DNA of 64,000 bases. Source: Trichoplax sp. H2 (Eukaryota > Placozoa > Uniplacotomia > Trichoplacea). Below are positions 37,531 to 50,900 of this stretch, in pieces; the first letter of the stretch is position 1; each line of letters starts with the position of its first letter. A program made the position numbers and the translations under genes. The stretch is from NCBI GenBank assembly GCA_003344405.1, contig NOWV01000070.1, forward strand, positions 1 through 64,000, in the 5' to 3' direction. The notes beneath the pieces were generated by a model. That model saw only the letters and a program-made list of their open reading frames with translations, had not been told where the DNA came from and ran no database searches.

Positions 37531-38399
37531 GTTGATTAACACTCTTGCATGCTTACATAGTACTGCTCCAGCTTATGGAGTACATCATTCTCAGAGCGAG
37601 ATTAGCCATGACAGCGGTATACTATAACAGAGTATTGGCCATTAATAAAATAGAATGGTAAAATCCTACTAGAAGGCATCGTATTTACACCGTACTCCTG
37701 CGGTTGCTGGTCTAAATAGCCATTCTACAGGTACATCAATTAATTAATTATATTGCAATGAGGATTTTCATATCTGGATCGGCTACTCGAATTCATAGTA
37801 AAGAAAGTAAAATTCGATTTCAATTCGCTTGATTTTCTTTAAATTTTTATCTTTTTTTAGGTTCAAATCCTCATCCATTGAACTCTATTCTATGCCATTA
37901 TTCGATTTTATACTCGATATTTGTGATTGTTTGCTATAGAAGCTTTGATGGAAGGCATTTTATCCTTCTACCTTATGATCTGAGACATGGCGCTGGATGA
38001 AAAGTCCAGGCGGCTGTAATAATACACCCTTGATGACCATACATGACCATCAAACTGTATACTGTACTTGTATCATGATAGGGATGAAATCGCTGCAGTA
38101 TGGCGCTTTCACGTCCTGCAGTATTGAGGTCGAAGACGCAATCACGTCACTGAGCGTGGAGTCATGACTTATTCTACAGTACAATACTGTATTAACGTTC
38201 AGTCTTGCGATCATCCTTATACTGTAGGGACACCTATCAGCCCCAAGCAAGGACTGCTCGACCCATATTCACTCACTGCTAAAAGATCCTTTTATTATAG
38301 AACTTTCATAATCATCCATTTACTGCCATCAAACTCGCAACATTAATTAGTCTTCTCCATCCAATATGGCGAGCAATGCGGGCAGACAGAGTGTTGTTC

Positions 38400-38520
38400 A
38401 AGGATAGCCCCTCGACTGTACAGTGTACAGTGTACAGTACCATCGACTTGGGGGGGCATATTTAGCATACAGTACTGTACTGTACCGTACAGTACAGTGT
38501 ACAGTACAAGCGTCTTGAGC
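38400..38520. repeat. TACAGTAC/GTACTGTAC palindrome tract
   Basis: A dense run of self-complementary words (TGTACAGTGTACAG, TACAGTACTGTACTGTAC and relatives) is split by a short GGGGGGG segment near 38451-38457. It can fold on itself in either strand. It lies about 150 bp before the nucleophosmin start codon, so it could fall within that gene's promoter region. Confidence 0.75.
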
Positions 38521-38674
38521 GGCTGGTATGGACTGTAGTGGTACTGGAATGCAGGCCTAGATCATCCTTAAAAGCTCACCGACTGAGCAAACGCGTTCAA
38601 TCCACGTGTGGAGTAATTGCAAGGGAAAAGTGCAAAGTATTTCGACAATCGGTTGGACTAATTTCAACGCCAAG

Positions 38675-41600
38675 ATGATGCGCAAGGAAGAATTTTGGGG
38701 TCAGTATTGCATTACAAGTAATGACTACGTTAGCCTAGACAGTAAATGAATGTCTTGATTGGCCATGGATGCTTGTATATGGGTGTAGAGTCAATGAGGA
38801 AATGTCATCATTAGCGATTTGATCATAAGGCCAGGTTGAGTTGTTCCTTTCTAGATCTAGAAGGGTATAAAATGGGTGGCCTTGTCATGCATAATGGCAC
38901 ACTACTTTTGCAGGATTTTCAACTGTCGCTTTCTGTAGGAAAGGGAACACTTGATCAATTCGTTATCCCTTGCTAATACTGTATGCAAGTTGAACTGGTA
39001 CACTTTATGCTGCTATGTTGGCCACAATATCGTACACTCCAGGTTATCTTCCATTTGACCTCAACACGTAGCGCACCGGTTTGCATGCCAGCTCATGCCT
39101 GCAGATGGCCTAGGCTTTCTCTCGATCACTCCATGCCATGTCTACCTGCTAGTATCATTGAAATTTTCCTTGCATTGACAATGCAATGGAAGTCGTTATC
39201 GATAGCTAGCTAGCCAGCCTTTAACTTTCTTATGCATGATGTACTCATTAACCGTACTTACAGGCGTGAATGAGAAGCTACCTGTGTAGAAAATGAATCG
39301 CAACCACCAATCAATTCATCAATCTGATTTTGCATAAATGGTCCTATGGCGAGGTTTATTAATCATCAGTCTACTCATGTCCAGTATTAGGCAGTTTAAT
39401 AGATTTCAATTCATATTCAGGATTGGATGATGAGCTGTATTCCTCCTTTAGAGTTAGGCTATATTTTAAAAATAGAAATAGCGCTGCAGATCAACTGTAA
39501 CAAGTTAGCCAAATGAATGTCCTTTTGATAGACCACGGAGGCTATGTCCTTGATGATCGACTTTACCGCCTTTCTTTCGTATATTCTCCATTACAGCTAA
39601 AGTACTGTACTGTATAATGTATATATATATATATATACGTGCGAGTAGCCTATTCATATACTACTATCGGCATGACGTAATCAATTGCATACAAATTAGG
39701 CATCCGTGAGATCGGAGGTAAACTAATGACTGCATAGTATCATCACTATTGATGTAGCCAAGGAATGCTGTATTGGCCAAGCTCTCGAAAATACGTACTC
39801 TTGCAATGAAACTGTAAACAACCTACGATATTTCATGATATAATGATATTAATCTATAAGTTAGCCTTGATACAAGAATAGAAGCGTCTACTGCCAACCT
39901 CGTCAATGCATTAAAATAGCATTCGCGTATGATCTCATTCTAATGTAATTATACTGCTTAAATTCATAAATTTGAAAGCAAGATACAGTAGCCTTACAAA
40001 TGAATAAACCAATCATCTACATGTACGTCTTCTACTGTACTGTTCTGCTAATGTCAAATGTTCATGACGTGTGAACCCAGTCGATTTTGAAATTCTTGAA
40101 TCGGTTGGCTGGCTGATGATTTAATCCTTTTTTTATGTTGTAGCTGTCAAACTAAGCAAGGAAAAGCCCAGCATTGTTTGGAAACTCGATGAGGAAGATG
40201 ATTCAGAATTGGATATTGTAACTACGTTGTTGATTAAGCAGGTAAGCAAAGAGTAGTCGTGCTGAACTATCCATAATCAAAAGTGTTTTGAGAATAATCA
40301 CAATTTATGTAGCTTGGTACTAACGTATACCTATAACTCGATTTTGAAATCGTACATATTCTATACTGAGTGAAAGTAACATTTGACAGTTCTGTTGACC
40401 ACAACATGATATATAGCAATGTTGACAACCAATTGGAACTTAAGATAATTGAATGATTAACCTAGATAATATCTTAATGATAGGCTTGTCTAGGGGCTTC
40501 CGCAAAAAAAGACGAAGTAAATGTTGTAGAAGTTTGCACCGTTGACTATAGTGGTGAAGAAGTTCAGTGTCCAATCGTTAATTTAACATGCAAAGGATCA
40601 TCTGTAAGAATTCTACGTTTATTGAAAGCTAACAATTTTTATTACTCTGTCTACAGCATCTGGTATCTTCGTTTTCTCTTTATAGGCATGCAGTACAGTG
40701 AATGCAACCCTCCATTCTCCCGTTGAATTAAAATTAACCGCTGGTAATATTGTCAATTAATTAAATATTTCTTTTGTCTCTTCTTGATTATCCTTAAAAT
40801 CATCCATAATCAAGTACTTTAAAATTGAACAATTGTGATGACGCATAGGTAGTGGACCGGTTCATTTATCTGGTTGTCTTGAAGAAGGTATGCGTATAAT
40901 TTTTGTTATGAAACTAGCTTCCAATCTTTATTTACATGTGAAATGAATTTATCAACAGTTTTAGTTGATATGTCTGAAGATGAAGATGAAGATGAAGACG
41001 AAGATGCCGATGAAGGTAAGTAGTATGATTATTTGTCAACTATAAACAACGTAAATATTTACATGTATACATTACTTGAACTTGTAATTATAATAATTTA
41101 TATCTCGCAAACTATCAGATTCCGAAATTAAGGCTGCATTACAGGTTAGTAGGATATCTCTACTATCAGCTAATTCTACAATATCACGTAATACAAATGT
41201 TGTATTTACAATCTCAGAAACGAGGAGCATTAGATGAAGGGAACGGGCCGGTTGCAAAAGTAAGCTCTTTATGTTATACAGTTTGAGTATAAGATTGTCA
41301 AGATAACGTATTTCGCATTGTATTTTTGTAGAGAAAAAAGCCGGAAGTAGCGCTAGGTAGCAATTTAAGATTTTCAATAGTCTCTCAAATTTTGAAATGG
41401 TCAGAGCAATATTCATGTAGTAGATGACGAAGAAGACGAAGACGATGACGATGACGATGATGACTTTATTGTTGATGAAGCTGACGAAAATGATGACGAT
41501 GAAGACTTAGATGATGAAGATGAAGAAGAGGAAGATGAAGAAGATGATGATGATGATGATGAAGACGATGACGATGAAGATGATGAAGAAGAAATTACGA

Positions 41601-42721
41601 AGGCTCTAACGAAACTCCAGGTGAAATAAGTTTAAGAATATGGTTCTCTCTAATATACAAATTACGTACTACCTAGTTAATGTTGCAATAATTGTTGTAA
41701 TTATTTGATTAGTCTACAGTGGTGATATGCTTTAAATTGTTGAGTAGCTTTTACCGTATGTAGAATACTAAGTTAATATTTTTTCTGCTATGAATTTACA
41801 ATAATTAGAAGAATAAACAAACGCCTGTAAAGGAGACATCTAAGGTTGGTATACGAGTATCATGAGATTAACTAGATTACTGTAGCTCTCGCAGTCCAGC
41901 CAATTAATTTACTATCTTTGTTGTTTTATCATTATTGCAGAAGAATGATACGAAGTCAACACCGTCAAAAACCCCAGCCAAGGTTTTCATTTAGTGCTAT
42001 ATACAACACTGTTAATTAATGTATTTATCTCTATCTACTAAAGTTGAATTGCTTTGTAAGTGGATTGGTTGTAACTAGTAATTGATTAGTTCATTTAGCA
42101 ATGTAATTTACCCGTATTTATGATGAGTTGCGTTGATAACTGACGCAAATTAGTTTTATTAAATGATATGTTGTAATTACTTTAGTCGTTATTTTTACAT
42201 GCTGCCCTTGAATATGGTTTAATTAGCAAATTTGATATTAAAAGTAAACTTATTCGTCTTTTATCTGGCTATAACTAAATTATAATCTTTAGAGTTCTGA
42301 ACCCATGAATGTTGATGAAATCAAAAAGAAGCTAGGAAAGGTGAGCCTGCTTTAAAGTAAAACTTATAATTTTAAGGCTACTAAGTACTTTGGACTGCCC
42401 TAACTAGATTTACTGTTGTGTTACCCCCCCCCCGTCCGCTGATTTTTAAATAATTTTCGTCAATATTTTATTTTTAGTCGCCAAACTTACCAAAGAAACC
42501 CGAAAAATTTCAGAATTTCATGAAACACAACTTTAATGTTACTTCAGAAGAGGTAATTAATTTTTTTACCAAGTTATCAGCCTCTTACGTCTGACCATAA
42601 GTTTTATTTACTATCAATATGATATACTATTATTATCGAAAGTTTACGCTTTTGGCTTATTTAATTTCAGGTCATTGGTAACTTATGGCAATGGGTATCA
42701 AAACAAGCGTCTAAAAAGTAG
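38675..42721 (+). CDS. NPM1: Nucleophosmin (NPM1-type histone chaperone)
   Basis: Fifteen exons join in frame for 313 aa: 38675-38699, 40144-40241, 40484-40603, 40686-40743, 40849-40887, 40959-41015, 41119-41144, 41218-41259, 41332-41356, 41421-41620, 41809-41844, 41941-41982, 42293-42340, 42478-42552 and 42671-42721. Residues 4-120 are the nucleoplasmin core: EEFWAVKLSKEK at the start, LGASAKKDEVNVVE in the middle, and GSGPVHLSG near the end. This core forms pentamers that bind histones. Two acidic tracts follow, a short one in exon 6 and a long Asp/Glu run in exon 10 (about residues 164-230). A Lys/Thr/Ser/Pro linker comes next. Residues 257-313 form the NPM1-type C-terminal nucleic-acid-binding domain, ending IGNLWQWVSKQ. 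NPM1 acts in the nucleolus in ribosome assembly and histone handling. Human NPM1 is 294 aa, so the length fits. The first coding exon is only 25 nt before a 1.44-kb intron; its GTCAGT donor makes it the least certain exon. A second ATG lies one codon downstream of the first. Confidence 0.9.
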
Positions 42722-42957
42722 ATTCTGTTTTTCTTAACTTAATCATAATAACTTGTATGCTTGTATAAAGTAATGAGTCCAAAATCTATCATAACTTGGA
42801 ATTGATGATTTTTGATTAGAGTTAATAGAAATTTTGCGATATTTTACATGCTTGTTATGTTAATGGGGTTATTCTTGCATAGTTATGATCGTAATAAAAT
42901 CCGAATCTATCTTAGCATAACAAGTTTGTCTACGAGTTAATAATGTCGCTTTTAAAA
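42722..42957. other. Short convergent intergenic gap
   Basis: Only 236 bp separate the stop codons of the nucleophosmin gene (+) and the aminopeptidase gene (-). The 3' untranslated regions and polyadenylation signals of both must share or overlap this AT-rich stretch. AATAAAAT occurs at about 42893 on the plus strand. Confidence 0.7.
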
Positions 42958-45900
42958 TTATCCTATCACTTCCGTTTCTTTTTGGAGCCATTTCAATGCA
43001 TCCAGCCTCCCCCGTTGTATTAAAAGATCGCCGACTTTTTCTCTACACAGTTGATGGTAGTCATTTATCCAGGCAACCTAAATTGAAAATGAAGATTCAA
43101 ATATTACTAGATGCAATAGTAAAATTACAGAGTTTCGATTTTAGTATACTTCTTCTTCGGTTAGTAACTCCGGAGATAACAACTTCTTCTGAATCGGTAC
43201 CTATATGAACAAAAAATGAAAACAACAAGAGTTGGATTAATTCGTGGTGAACATCCACCTACTTAAAAGACCTAGTAGTAGCCTAGTAAATCCTAACCAG
43301 TGTAATGGGTTCGAATGTTAAGAAGCCTATGCCACCAAAGTTATGCTATTTAGGTATAAAAAAATTCAAACCTGAACTCACAGACACTATTATAATTTTG
43401 TACATATAATTAGTGATTACATGATATTATGGCAAACGTACTTTTGTTTCCACAGATTTAACGATTACAACATTTTCTATCCTTATACCAAAAGATCCGT
43501 CTTCGTAGTATCCAGGCTCTACAAAATAGACACGAATTATATTCTCTTAAGATAGTTTCATGTTAGCAAGAATGTATGACATAACTACTGTATCTTACCA
43601 TCGGTTACAGTCATATCAGCCATTAAAGGAACGTCGTACTTTCTTGGTCTTGATCCAATTCCATGTGGACCTGCAATTAGAAAAATACCATAGAATTTAC
43701 AATTTCGTATCAAAGGCCATGATATATGACAGCCATCAGATTAACCTTCGTGAACCATCAAGAATGCACCGACTCCGTGTCCGGTTCCATGTCTATAATC
43801 GAGACCGACATCCCACAGAGGCTTACGAGCTAGCATATCTAAGACGTGGCCTGTATAAACAATACATAATAAATACCATTGCCAGAACAACAAATTATTA
43901 TAATCGTTGGAAAAAGTTCAAGGCCTACCGTTGGTACCATTAGGAAATATTGCTTTACAGAGATTTATATGCCCCTTAAGAACCCTAGTAAAGCATTCCT
44001 ATATATTATCGTAAGTTAATTCCGCATTTAGATTCTTACGAATAGGACCGCACCAGATGTAGGAAACATATACTAAAATAAATCTGTCTTAGTGTCATAG
44101 AATGCCTTAAGCAAAATTTTACTTTTTCATGCTCCGTTGGATTCCCTAGATGAATAGTTCTGGTGACATCAGTGGTGCCATCTCTGTAATTTATTTTTAA
44201 GATCAGACAGTACACTACTATAGTGATGAAACTCTTACAATAGATAGATAACTAAAATTACCTAAACTGAGCACCGGAATCGCATAAATACAAATCTGTT
44301 TCCGTTATTTCTCGATTTGATGCCTCCGTAGGGCTATATATGGAAAAAATTTCAATACAGTTGTAGTTACGTAACAGATTTGATTGAAAGACCAAAACAA
44401 AATGGTTAAATAACTCCCACCAATAGTGAATAATAGCCCCATGTTCTCCGGATGATGAAATAGTTGGAAAACTTAAGCTAATATAGTCATCTTGTTGCCT
44501 ATCAATATACGTGATTTGTGGGAAACAAAAATAAAGATGTTGTCAATGATTTAATTTTCGCAGAACTTCTACATAAAATTTACTAACTTTCGAAAGTCTT
44601 CAAGCACATCGGCTGCTCCAATTTCTGTAACCGGATTTATTTTAATCTAGAAATCGGTAAAAATAATGGCGGTATCTTAGCCATTAAACTAAGACAATTG
44701 GCAAAACATAAATTTAAGAACCTCTTTTTCCAACCAAGCATAAAATTCACACAGAGCTGCCGCATCCCGGATCTAAAACATCAAGTAATGATCTAACTAC
44801 AGTAATGCAATAATTTGTATGTGATACATAGTAGTCAAAGAGCGTCATTACGTGAGCATTCCTAAGTCCATCTAGTTCCGTAGTATTTTTTAGGGCCTTC
44901 ATCAAGGCAATTGGCGACGGTTTTAAGTATCGCTTTTCCTAGATATTTAATAGTAAACAATAAGGAATTGTAGAAACGATAAAAGATGAATAGGAAGTAA
45001 TACATCCATTTCATTACGATAATACCTTAGGAACAACGTTAACCAGGGCATGACTGCTCAACGGACTAATCTAAATTTAGCATGAATCGTTCAAATATTA
45101 GCGATAATACTCTGAAAGGGCAATACTGTAACTATCGTTGAAAAGAGTTCAATACTAACTGACCCATATTTGACCATGGTTACTGCTGGAAATATCCTCA
45201 ATAACTTCGAGAACATTTTCATAAGGCTCGAACTTCAATTCTGATTCGGTCTCCAGTTTTAAATGATTAAAAATTTCTGATGTAATTCTCTCCAGTGAGG
45301 TAAAAACGCTATAAATAATGGTTATATTCTAATTATCATTTTATTATATTTAAGCTTACACTGTTTAAACGGCAATATATAAGTAAATTGGTACGGGTAT
45401 AAATGCAGTACTTACTATAAACAGTTAGCAGTTACAATCGCATAAGCAAAGAAGACAGGATTATATTCAATATCGGCGCCTCTCATATTCAAAAGCCCTA
45501 TTCAGATAAAAGTTTGATACTTCAGGAGATTGCAGATTGTATGGTAATATGTCGTCTATCATATCATGGCCTCTACATCACTAACGTACAAGCAACTTCA
45601 TCAAGTGCCGAGATGACCAACGCATCACAATTAGCAGTCGACATTTTATCCCTGATGTCCTTTAGTTTGTCTCCAACACTCTTGCCTAGATATTAATGCA
45701 TTGATTACGCTATACCAAAGTGTAATAATAATGGCTTTCAAGGAAAGAGTTAGAAAGAGAGGATATACGCATATATTACCGCTATATTTTAGAGGGAGTA
45801 TCATTAAAGGCGATAACGGTACTTCAGATCGATCATAAGAGGTCCATACTAGATCTACTAAATTATCTTGAACAGCGACTAGGGACAATCCAGCATCGCT

Positions 45901-47576
45901 TAATTTCTAAACATAAAATCAAAAGTTAAATATATTCAATAACTTTAACGCTATACACAGCACAATTTTCGTGTAGCATTTAAGTATGACGTTTATTACC
46001 TGTGAATAGCTCTTCCATAATTCTATAACCATTGAAGGCAATTAGAGGTGCAAAAATAGCGGACAGAAAATAAATAAATTATTTATTCACGTTTTTCTAC
46101 GCAAATAATGAAAATTTTTAGAAAATTTAGCATTGTTTCATTAATATTCCTGTTAACCATGTGTAAATAAGAAGGGATCTACGCCAACGTATGACTCTTT
46201 GGGAAGAATCTACAATTAATGATAATGCGGATTGAATCAGTAATAGAGTATTAATAACTATCGAGATAGTACCACTACTGATATCTATCGGCTATTTTCG
46301 GATATTTAATAAAGTTAAGTAATATACGGCAATTTATCATTTTCACTACACAATGATGGCATAATATCCACGTTACTTCAAATGCATAAAGCGGGAACTA
46401 TGCACTTCATAGCGGAATACGATATCATCATAGCATACGTATAGTATGTATTTAGACTAACAATAAATAAATTACTTGAATAAGCCAGTCCTCCATTGAT
46501 AAGGTATCTGCTAGTCCTAGATTTTACCAGAAATTAATATGATGATAACGTTAAATTTTATCTTACCAATAATAAAACCAGACTGCAACAGGCCAATTTT
46601 GAGGAAATTTTTTTGCATAGTATCATAGTTAGGCATAATAACGAATGTGGTTATCTAGTGCTTGGCTTAGCCTGTGTTAAGGGTTAAAACAAAAGACCTT
46701 ATACCTTGTTTCATTAAGGTCCAGTTATCGTCCAACTGCTCAGTAGCTTGCAGATAGTATCTACCGTCAGTCCATAATGCAGCTTTATCGCGAGTGACAA
46801 TGGCATTACCTGTAAATATAGCAGAGCGGTCAGCTTGTTAAACAGATAAGCAAGGCCAATTCAGTGCCTCATAATTCAAAGCAATTTACAATATTAATGA
46901 ATTAACTATCATCTGTAATATCTAATTTTACCAAAAGAACCGGTAAATCCAGATATAAATTCACGTCTCTTATCCCTATTAGCTAAGTATTCACTCTGCA
47001 AACAAATAATTGTTGATAAAAGATATTAGGATTCGTAGTAAAAGTATACCATCATCAACAATACATGTCATTTCGCACCGTTATGCCGGTACAAATTCAC
47101 AGTCATTACAATTCTATATTGCAGTTGGACACTGGTAGCAGCTGTAAGGGTTTTCGATTTATTGATAACATTGTGTACAATTAAGTTATACGGCTGTATC
47201 ATTACAAATCAATCAACTATCAGTAACGTAGGAAAGACTGGACGCAGTTTCTAATCCTACTACTTTATACATTGACGCATGTGAGCCATGCAGATTCGAT
47301 AATACGCCTTTAGGTACATTAGGGTTTATCACTATAATGCAGTGTAGCGTACTATAACTAGAATCGGATAAAAAATAAGAGCAGATAAGATTTCATCTTA
47401 TCTTATCCCTAATTAATGAATGTTGATGTTTATGATCATCATTGTGATTACGGTATTACCTGATGGGCATCATTAGTTGGTATAATATAAGCTTGTAGTG
47501 GATGAGGAACATGCTTCATATTGGCCATGAACGATCGCAACGTTCGCAGTAACTGACCATTTTTAGTATTATTCAT
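42958..47576 (-). CDS. XPNPEP1: Cytosolic Xaa-Pro aminopeptidase 1 (M24B metallopeptidase)
   Basis: Twenty-four exons on the minus strand join in frame for 615 aa, against about 623 in human XPNPEP1. From 5' to 3': 47460-47576, 46932-46995, 46705-46809, 46476-46516, 46158-46209, 46000-46022, 45780-45906, 45590-45685, 45416-45497, 45164-45308, 45026-45070, 44852-44938, 44722-44772, 44588-44646, 44421-44498, 44262-44333, 44123-44183, 43929-43998, 43746-43850, 43599-43670, 43442-43518, 43298-43345, 43150-43200 and 42958-43077. The enzyme removes an N-terminal residue from peptides with proline second, and uses two manganese ions. All five metal ligands are present: Asp in DSGAQF, Asp in DGTTDVTRT, His in HGTGHGVG, Glu in DEPGYYEDG and Glu in IRIENVV. 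Family blocks in the N-terminal creatinase-like domains include [31 protein letters not shown] and [17 protein letters not shown]. No signal peptide or membrane segment is seen, which favours the cytosolic form over the membrane-bound XPNPEP2 type. The start gives [14 protein letters not shown], in line with the family's N-terminus. Confidence 0.92.
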
Positions 47577-47734
47577 ATTGCAAATTTTAAGTGCTTTAAT
47601 ATACCTTTCCAGTCCAGTGGCTGCAATCACCTGCTTAGTTTAGCTTATAAAATAGGCAACCTCAACGAAGAGTAGGTAGCAGGATCATAAGGGCCCCAAA
47701 TTCATCGACGGGGCTTGAATCATTTGATGTGACG

Positions 47735-47970
47735 CCGTGTACAGTGTACAGTACCATACAGTAAGTTACAGTGCAGTGTTCGATTTTACTGTACCGTACA
47801 CTGTACTGTACTGTACTGCACAGTGTACAGTGTACAGTACAGTATGTTATGTACAGTATTACTGAACTGTACTGTACTGTACAGTACTGTACAGCACTAC
47901 AGTACTTAAGTGTACTGTACCCTGTACTGTACTGTTCTACTGTACTGTTCAGTACAGTACGTACACTGTA
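47735..47970. repeat. Dense TACAGTAC/ACTGTAC palindrome tract
   Basis: Over about 235 bp almost all sequence is made of ACTGTAC, GTACAGT, TACAGTAC and close relatives, on both strands. Overlapping open frames on both strands here (47662-47985 on minus, 47771-48046 on plus, 47906-48124 on minus) translate to low-complexity Cys/Thr/Val/Tyr/Gln strings and are artefacts of the repeat. The tract begins about 160 bp upstream of the aminopeptidase start codon. Confidence 0.85.
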
Positions 47971-50900
47971 CTGTATATGTATCATGATAGAGAACGACTA
48001 CGACTCCGGACACTCGGACAGTGAGGCCTTTGGTGATCATCATTAGATATAGCCCCTGCAACAAATTGATTTGTATTCTATCTTTGGTAATACTTAAATT
48101 GTTAGCATAAAACTCGGACAACATGATTTATTTAGGACTACAAAAGTGATAGGATAAACTATCCCGATACAGCAACTGTCTGTCTCTATATTGATGGTCA
48201 TAGGACTGTAGTGCTGTACAATATGTAATAACAAGTGTATAACATAGGAAATAGAAAGTACCGCAAATATCTCTGATATCCAAATAATTTCATAAAGCGC
48301 TATTAGATCAACTCTATCATATACAGGACTACTCGAAGATACAGTATTTTACTGAATACAACTTCTATTTATATATGTAATTCTATCAACGGAATAACCA
48401 ATTTTATGTCAGTTTTCATAGCTGTTACGGGCAACGTAAACGATATGGTATATATCGACAAAGTAGCTTCAGCGAGGTGTACGAAAAATTTAATATGGAA
48501 ATTCAAAAGTGGCTTCGTCTAATGTACTATTGTACGTACAGTATGTACTGTACTTGCATCATATTGATGCATAGATCACCATACTTCAAGTCATAACCTC
48601 ACCGTATTCATGATAGTCCTCTTGATTGAAATATGTTGAAAAAAATTGTTTAATCTGGACCATTGTAAACATATGTAATAGGGTTTTACAGTGACGTAAA
48701 GAGTACTGTACTCCAAAAATTACACACGATTTGGGGATTTTTATTTTGCATAATCCATTCAAGGTTGAACATGTATGAACAACACGATAGTTACTATTAA
48801 TGTATGAATTGATAATACAGTATTATCAGGGAATACCAAAAGAAAAGTCACTCTCTTTTCTTTTAGTTGCCTAGATATTATGCGGTATAGCACTTTAATT
48901 CATCCGGTACAATATTTATTGCACGCTACATTGTTCGAATAGAGAATACAGTAGTAGTAAGAGTATACTACGGATGATTAGAATATAGGGGTATTTTTGT
49001 GTTACCTGTTGTGTTTAGCTTAAGCTATTGAATTATTATAGCACAAAATATTCATCACCAATATCTAATTAACAGATATTATATCAACGATATAATGTAT
49101 TAAGTTCAAAAACCTACTTGTTATACTTACCTTATTACTTGTAAGCAGGTAAACAGCTTAAAAAAAATGATCACACCTATTTGTAAAGCCTCAAGGGATT
49201 AAAATAGAGTATTTTGTGGGCGAATCATCGCTCTCAAAATTGCCCACTCTGTGTGGGTTGTGATGCATTAACACAGTATGACCTTATTTATTTACAGTAA
49301 TTGCACAACCTATACGATGACTTATAGCATTTGTTGTAGGGATTACAGAGTATTTATAATGAAACATAAAATTGCACTACTGAGGTATATTCAGTTTATA
49401 TCTCGTAGGATGTTGCAAATTTTCTTTATAATCTTATCATTGAAATATAAGTTTTGAAGTTCCAAATAGTCAAAATTCAGCGTCGAGGCTAGCTTCAATT
49501 AATATACTGTTAAATTTTTGTTAATAGTAGACAGTATTCGGTTTATAAATCAATTTACCCCATGAAGGATATCTTAGGACAATACAATTTATTAATAGAA
49601 GAGTCTTTCTACTTTGGGTAAAGAAAGTTTGTCTTAGCATTCAAAGGCATTCAGTAACTAACTCTCTTATAGAGTCAAGTACTATCCACACACAAAGAGA
49701 TAAATTAAATTCAACGCTTCCAAAGATAATGAAAGGAGTATTGCTAATAGTTAATGAAAATATGGCAATAGCCAAGTGCAAAGTTTATTGATTGCTATAC
49801 TGTATTAATAGCGCTCATATATCTACCTAAATTTAATTTTAACAGAATATTAAGATATTCCTTTATCAGCTTCTCCAAACTCGGCTCTTATGTGTAGTCT
49901 AATAAGACACTAAGATGACACCAATCAATACGCGCAAATTCTAATTTTTTAGTATTAAAGTATATAAATTAAAGGTATACGCATAGTAGAGTACTTCGTG
50001 TACTTCAAAGGTTTTACTTCATATCACCTCATCATAATCTACGAAATTTTACTCTTTTTCATCATTTTAATATAAGAAATCAAATAGTAGATAGGGATAA
50101 AATTTTGCATATCTATTAGTGATTACTGAATTAGCCCTATCTAACTTCTCAAATCAGCGTCGTAACAGTTTACTACTAAAAGCGACTACAATGTAAAAAT
50201 AGAAATAAGTGTAATTCACTTTCATAATTGATTGTTTTTAATATATTGAGGACAAATGTTTAAATTAAGAAAGCGGACAATAGTCTACCTATACTACATT
50301 GGCTAACTGTTTTTACCTAGAAGATAGTTGTTAAATGCATGAAAGGCTTGGTTACCTCAGCCAATTAGATAGCATCATCATGAATTCTTCTAGCGTAGAA
50401 ATTTAATCGAAGATAGCATTGCACTGCTATCGTAGCATCTATAAGTTATAAAACAATCCAAATCACAATCCTTTGGAATTAGTTTTAAATTACTAATTTA
50501 CATATATATATGATATGCACATGTAGATTGTATACAATACATTAAGTACATAGATGTTAGCCAGAAGAATAATATCTATAATCATTTAGCTGTCCTACTC
50601 CTTATTGAATATGAACATTACTTATGTCTTTGTCAGGTTTTGGGGGCTTATTTCAATTGCTAAACGGTGCAGTTGAAATTAATAACTTAGAGAAGGTACT
50701 CGTATAATAAAGAGACATTGCTTAATTCTGCATTTTTTCAGCTAGTAGGCCATCATTTATTTCGAACATAACATAAAACTGACTAGTCTGTGGACGTAAG
50801 TAACAATAACAAACAAAAATCGGTATAATGCTGAAGTTAAAAATCAATCGTTATTGTCCCTAAACAGCTGTTCCTTATTTCATGTAAGGCTCATCGATTA

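Larger units (their letters stand above)
35470..38674. other. Intergenic with repeats
   Basis: No gene is recognised. The stretch holds dispersed repeat copy B (36366-36424), a five-copy tandem repeat (36832-37530) and a TACAGTAC-type palindrome tract (38400-38520). Overlapping small frames near 38050-38346 lie on both strands and lack motifs. Confidence 0.55.

Noticed and set aside
38983-39213. 76-codon plus-strand frame inside the first nucleophosmin intron
   Set aside because: It has no recognisable domain and no splice consistency with the flanking nucleophosmin exons. A GTATAAAAT word just before it at about 38868 was considered as a TATA box, but it lies downstream of the chosen start codon.
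43560-43943. 127-codon plus-strand open frame
   Set aside because: It is antisense to the catalytic exons of the aminopeptidase (43599-43670 and 43746-43850), whose metal-binding motifs are explicit on the minus strand.
47662-48124. Overlapping open frames on both strands at 47.7-48.1 kb
   Set aside because: They are translations of the TACAGTAC palindrome tract, which is open in several frames because of its composition.
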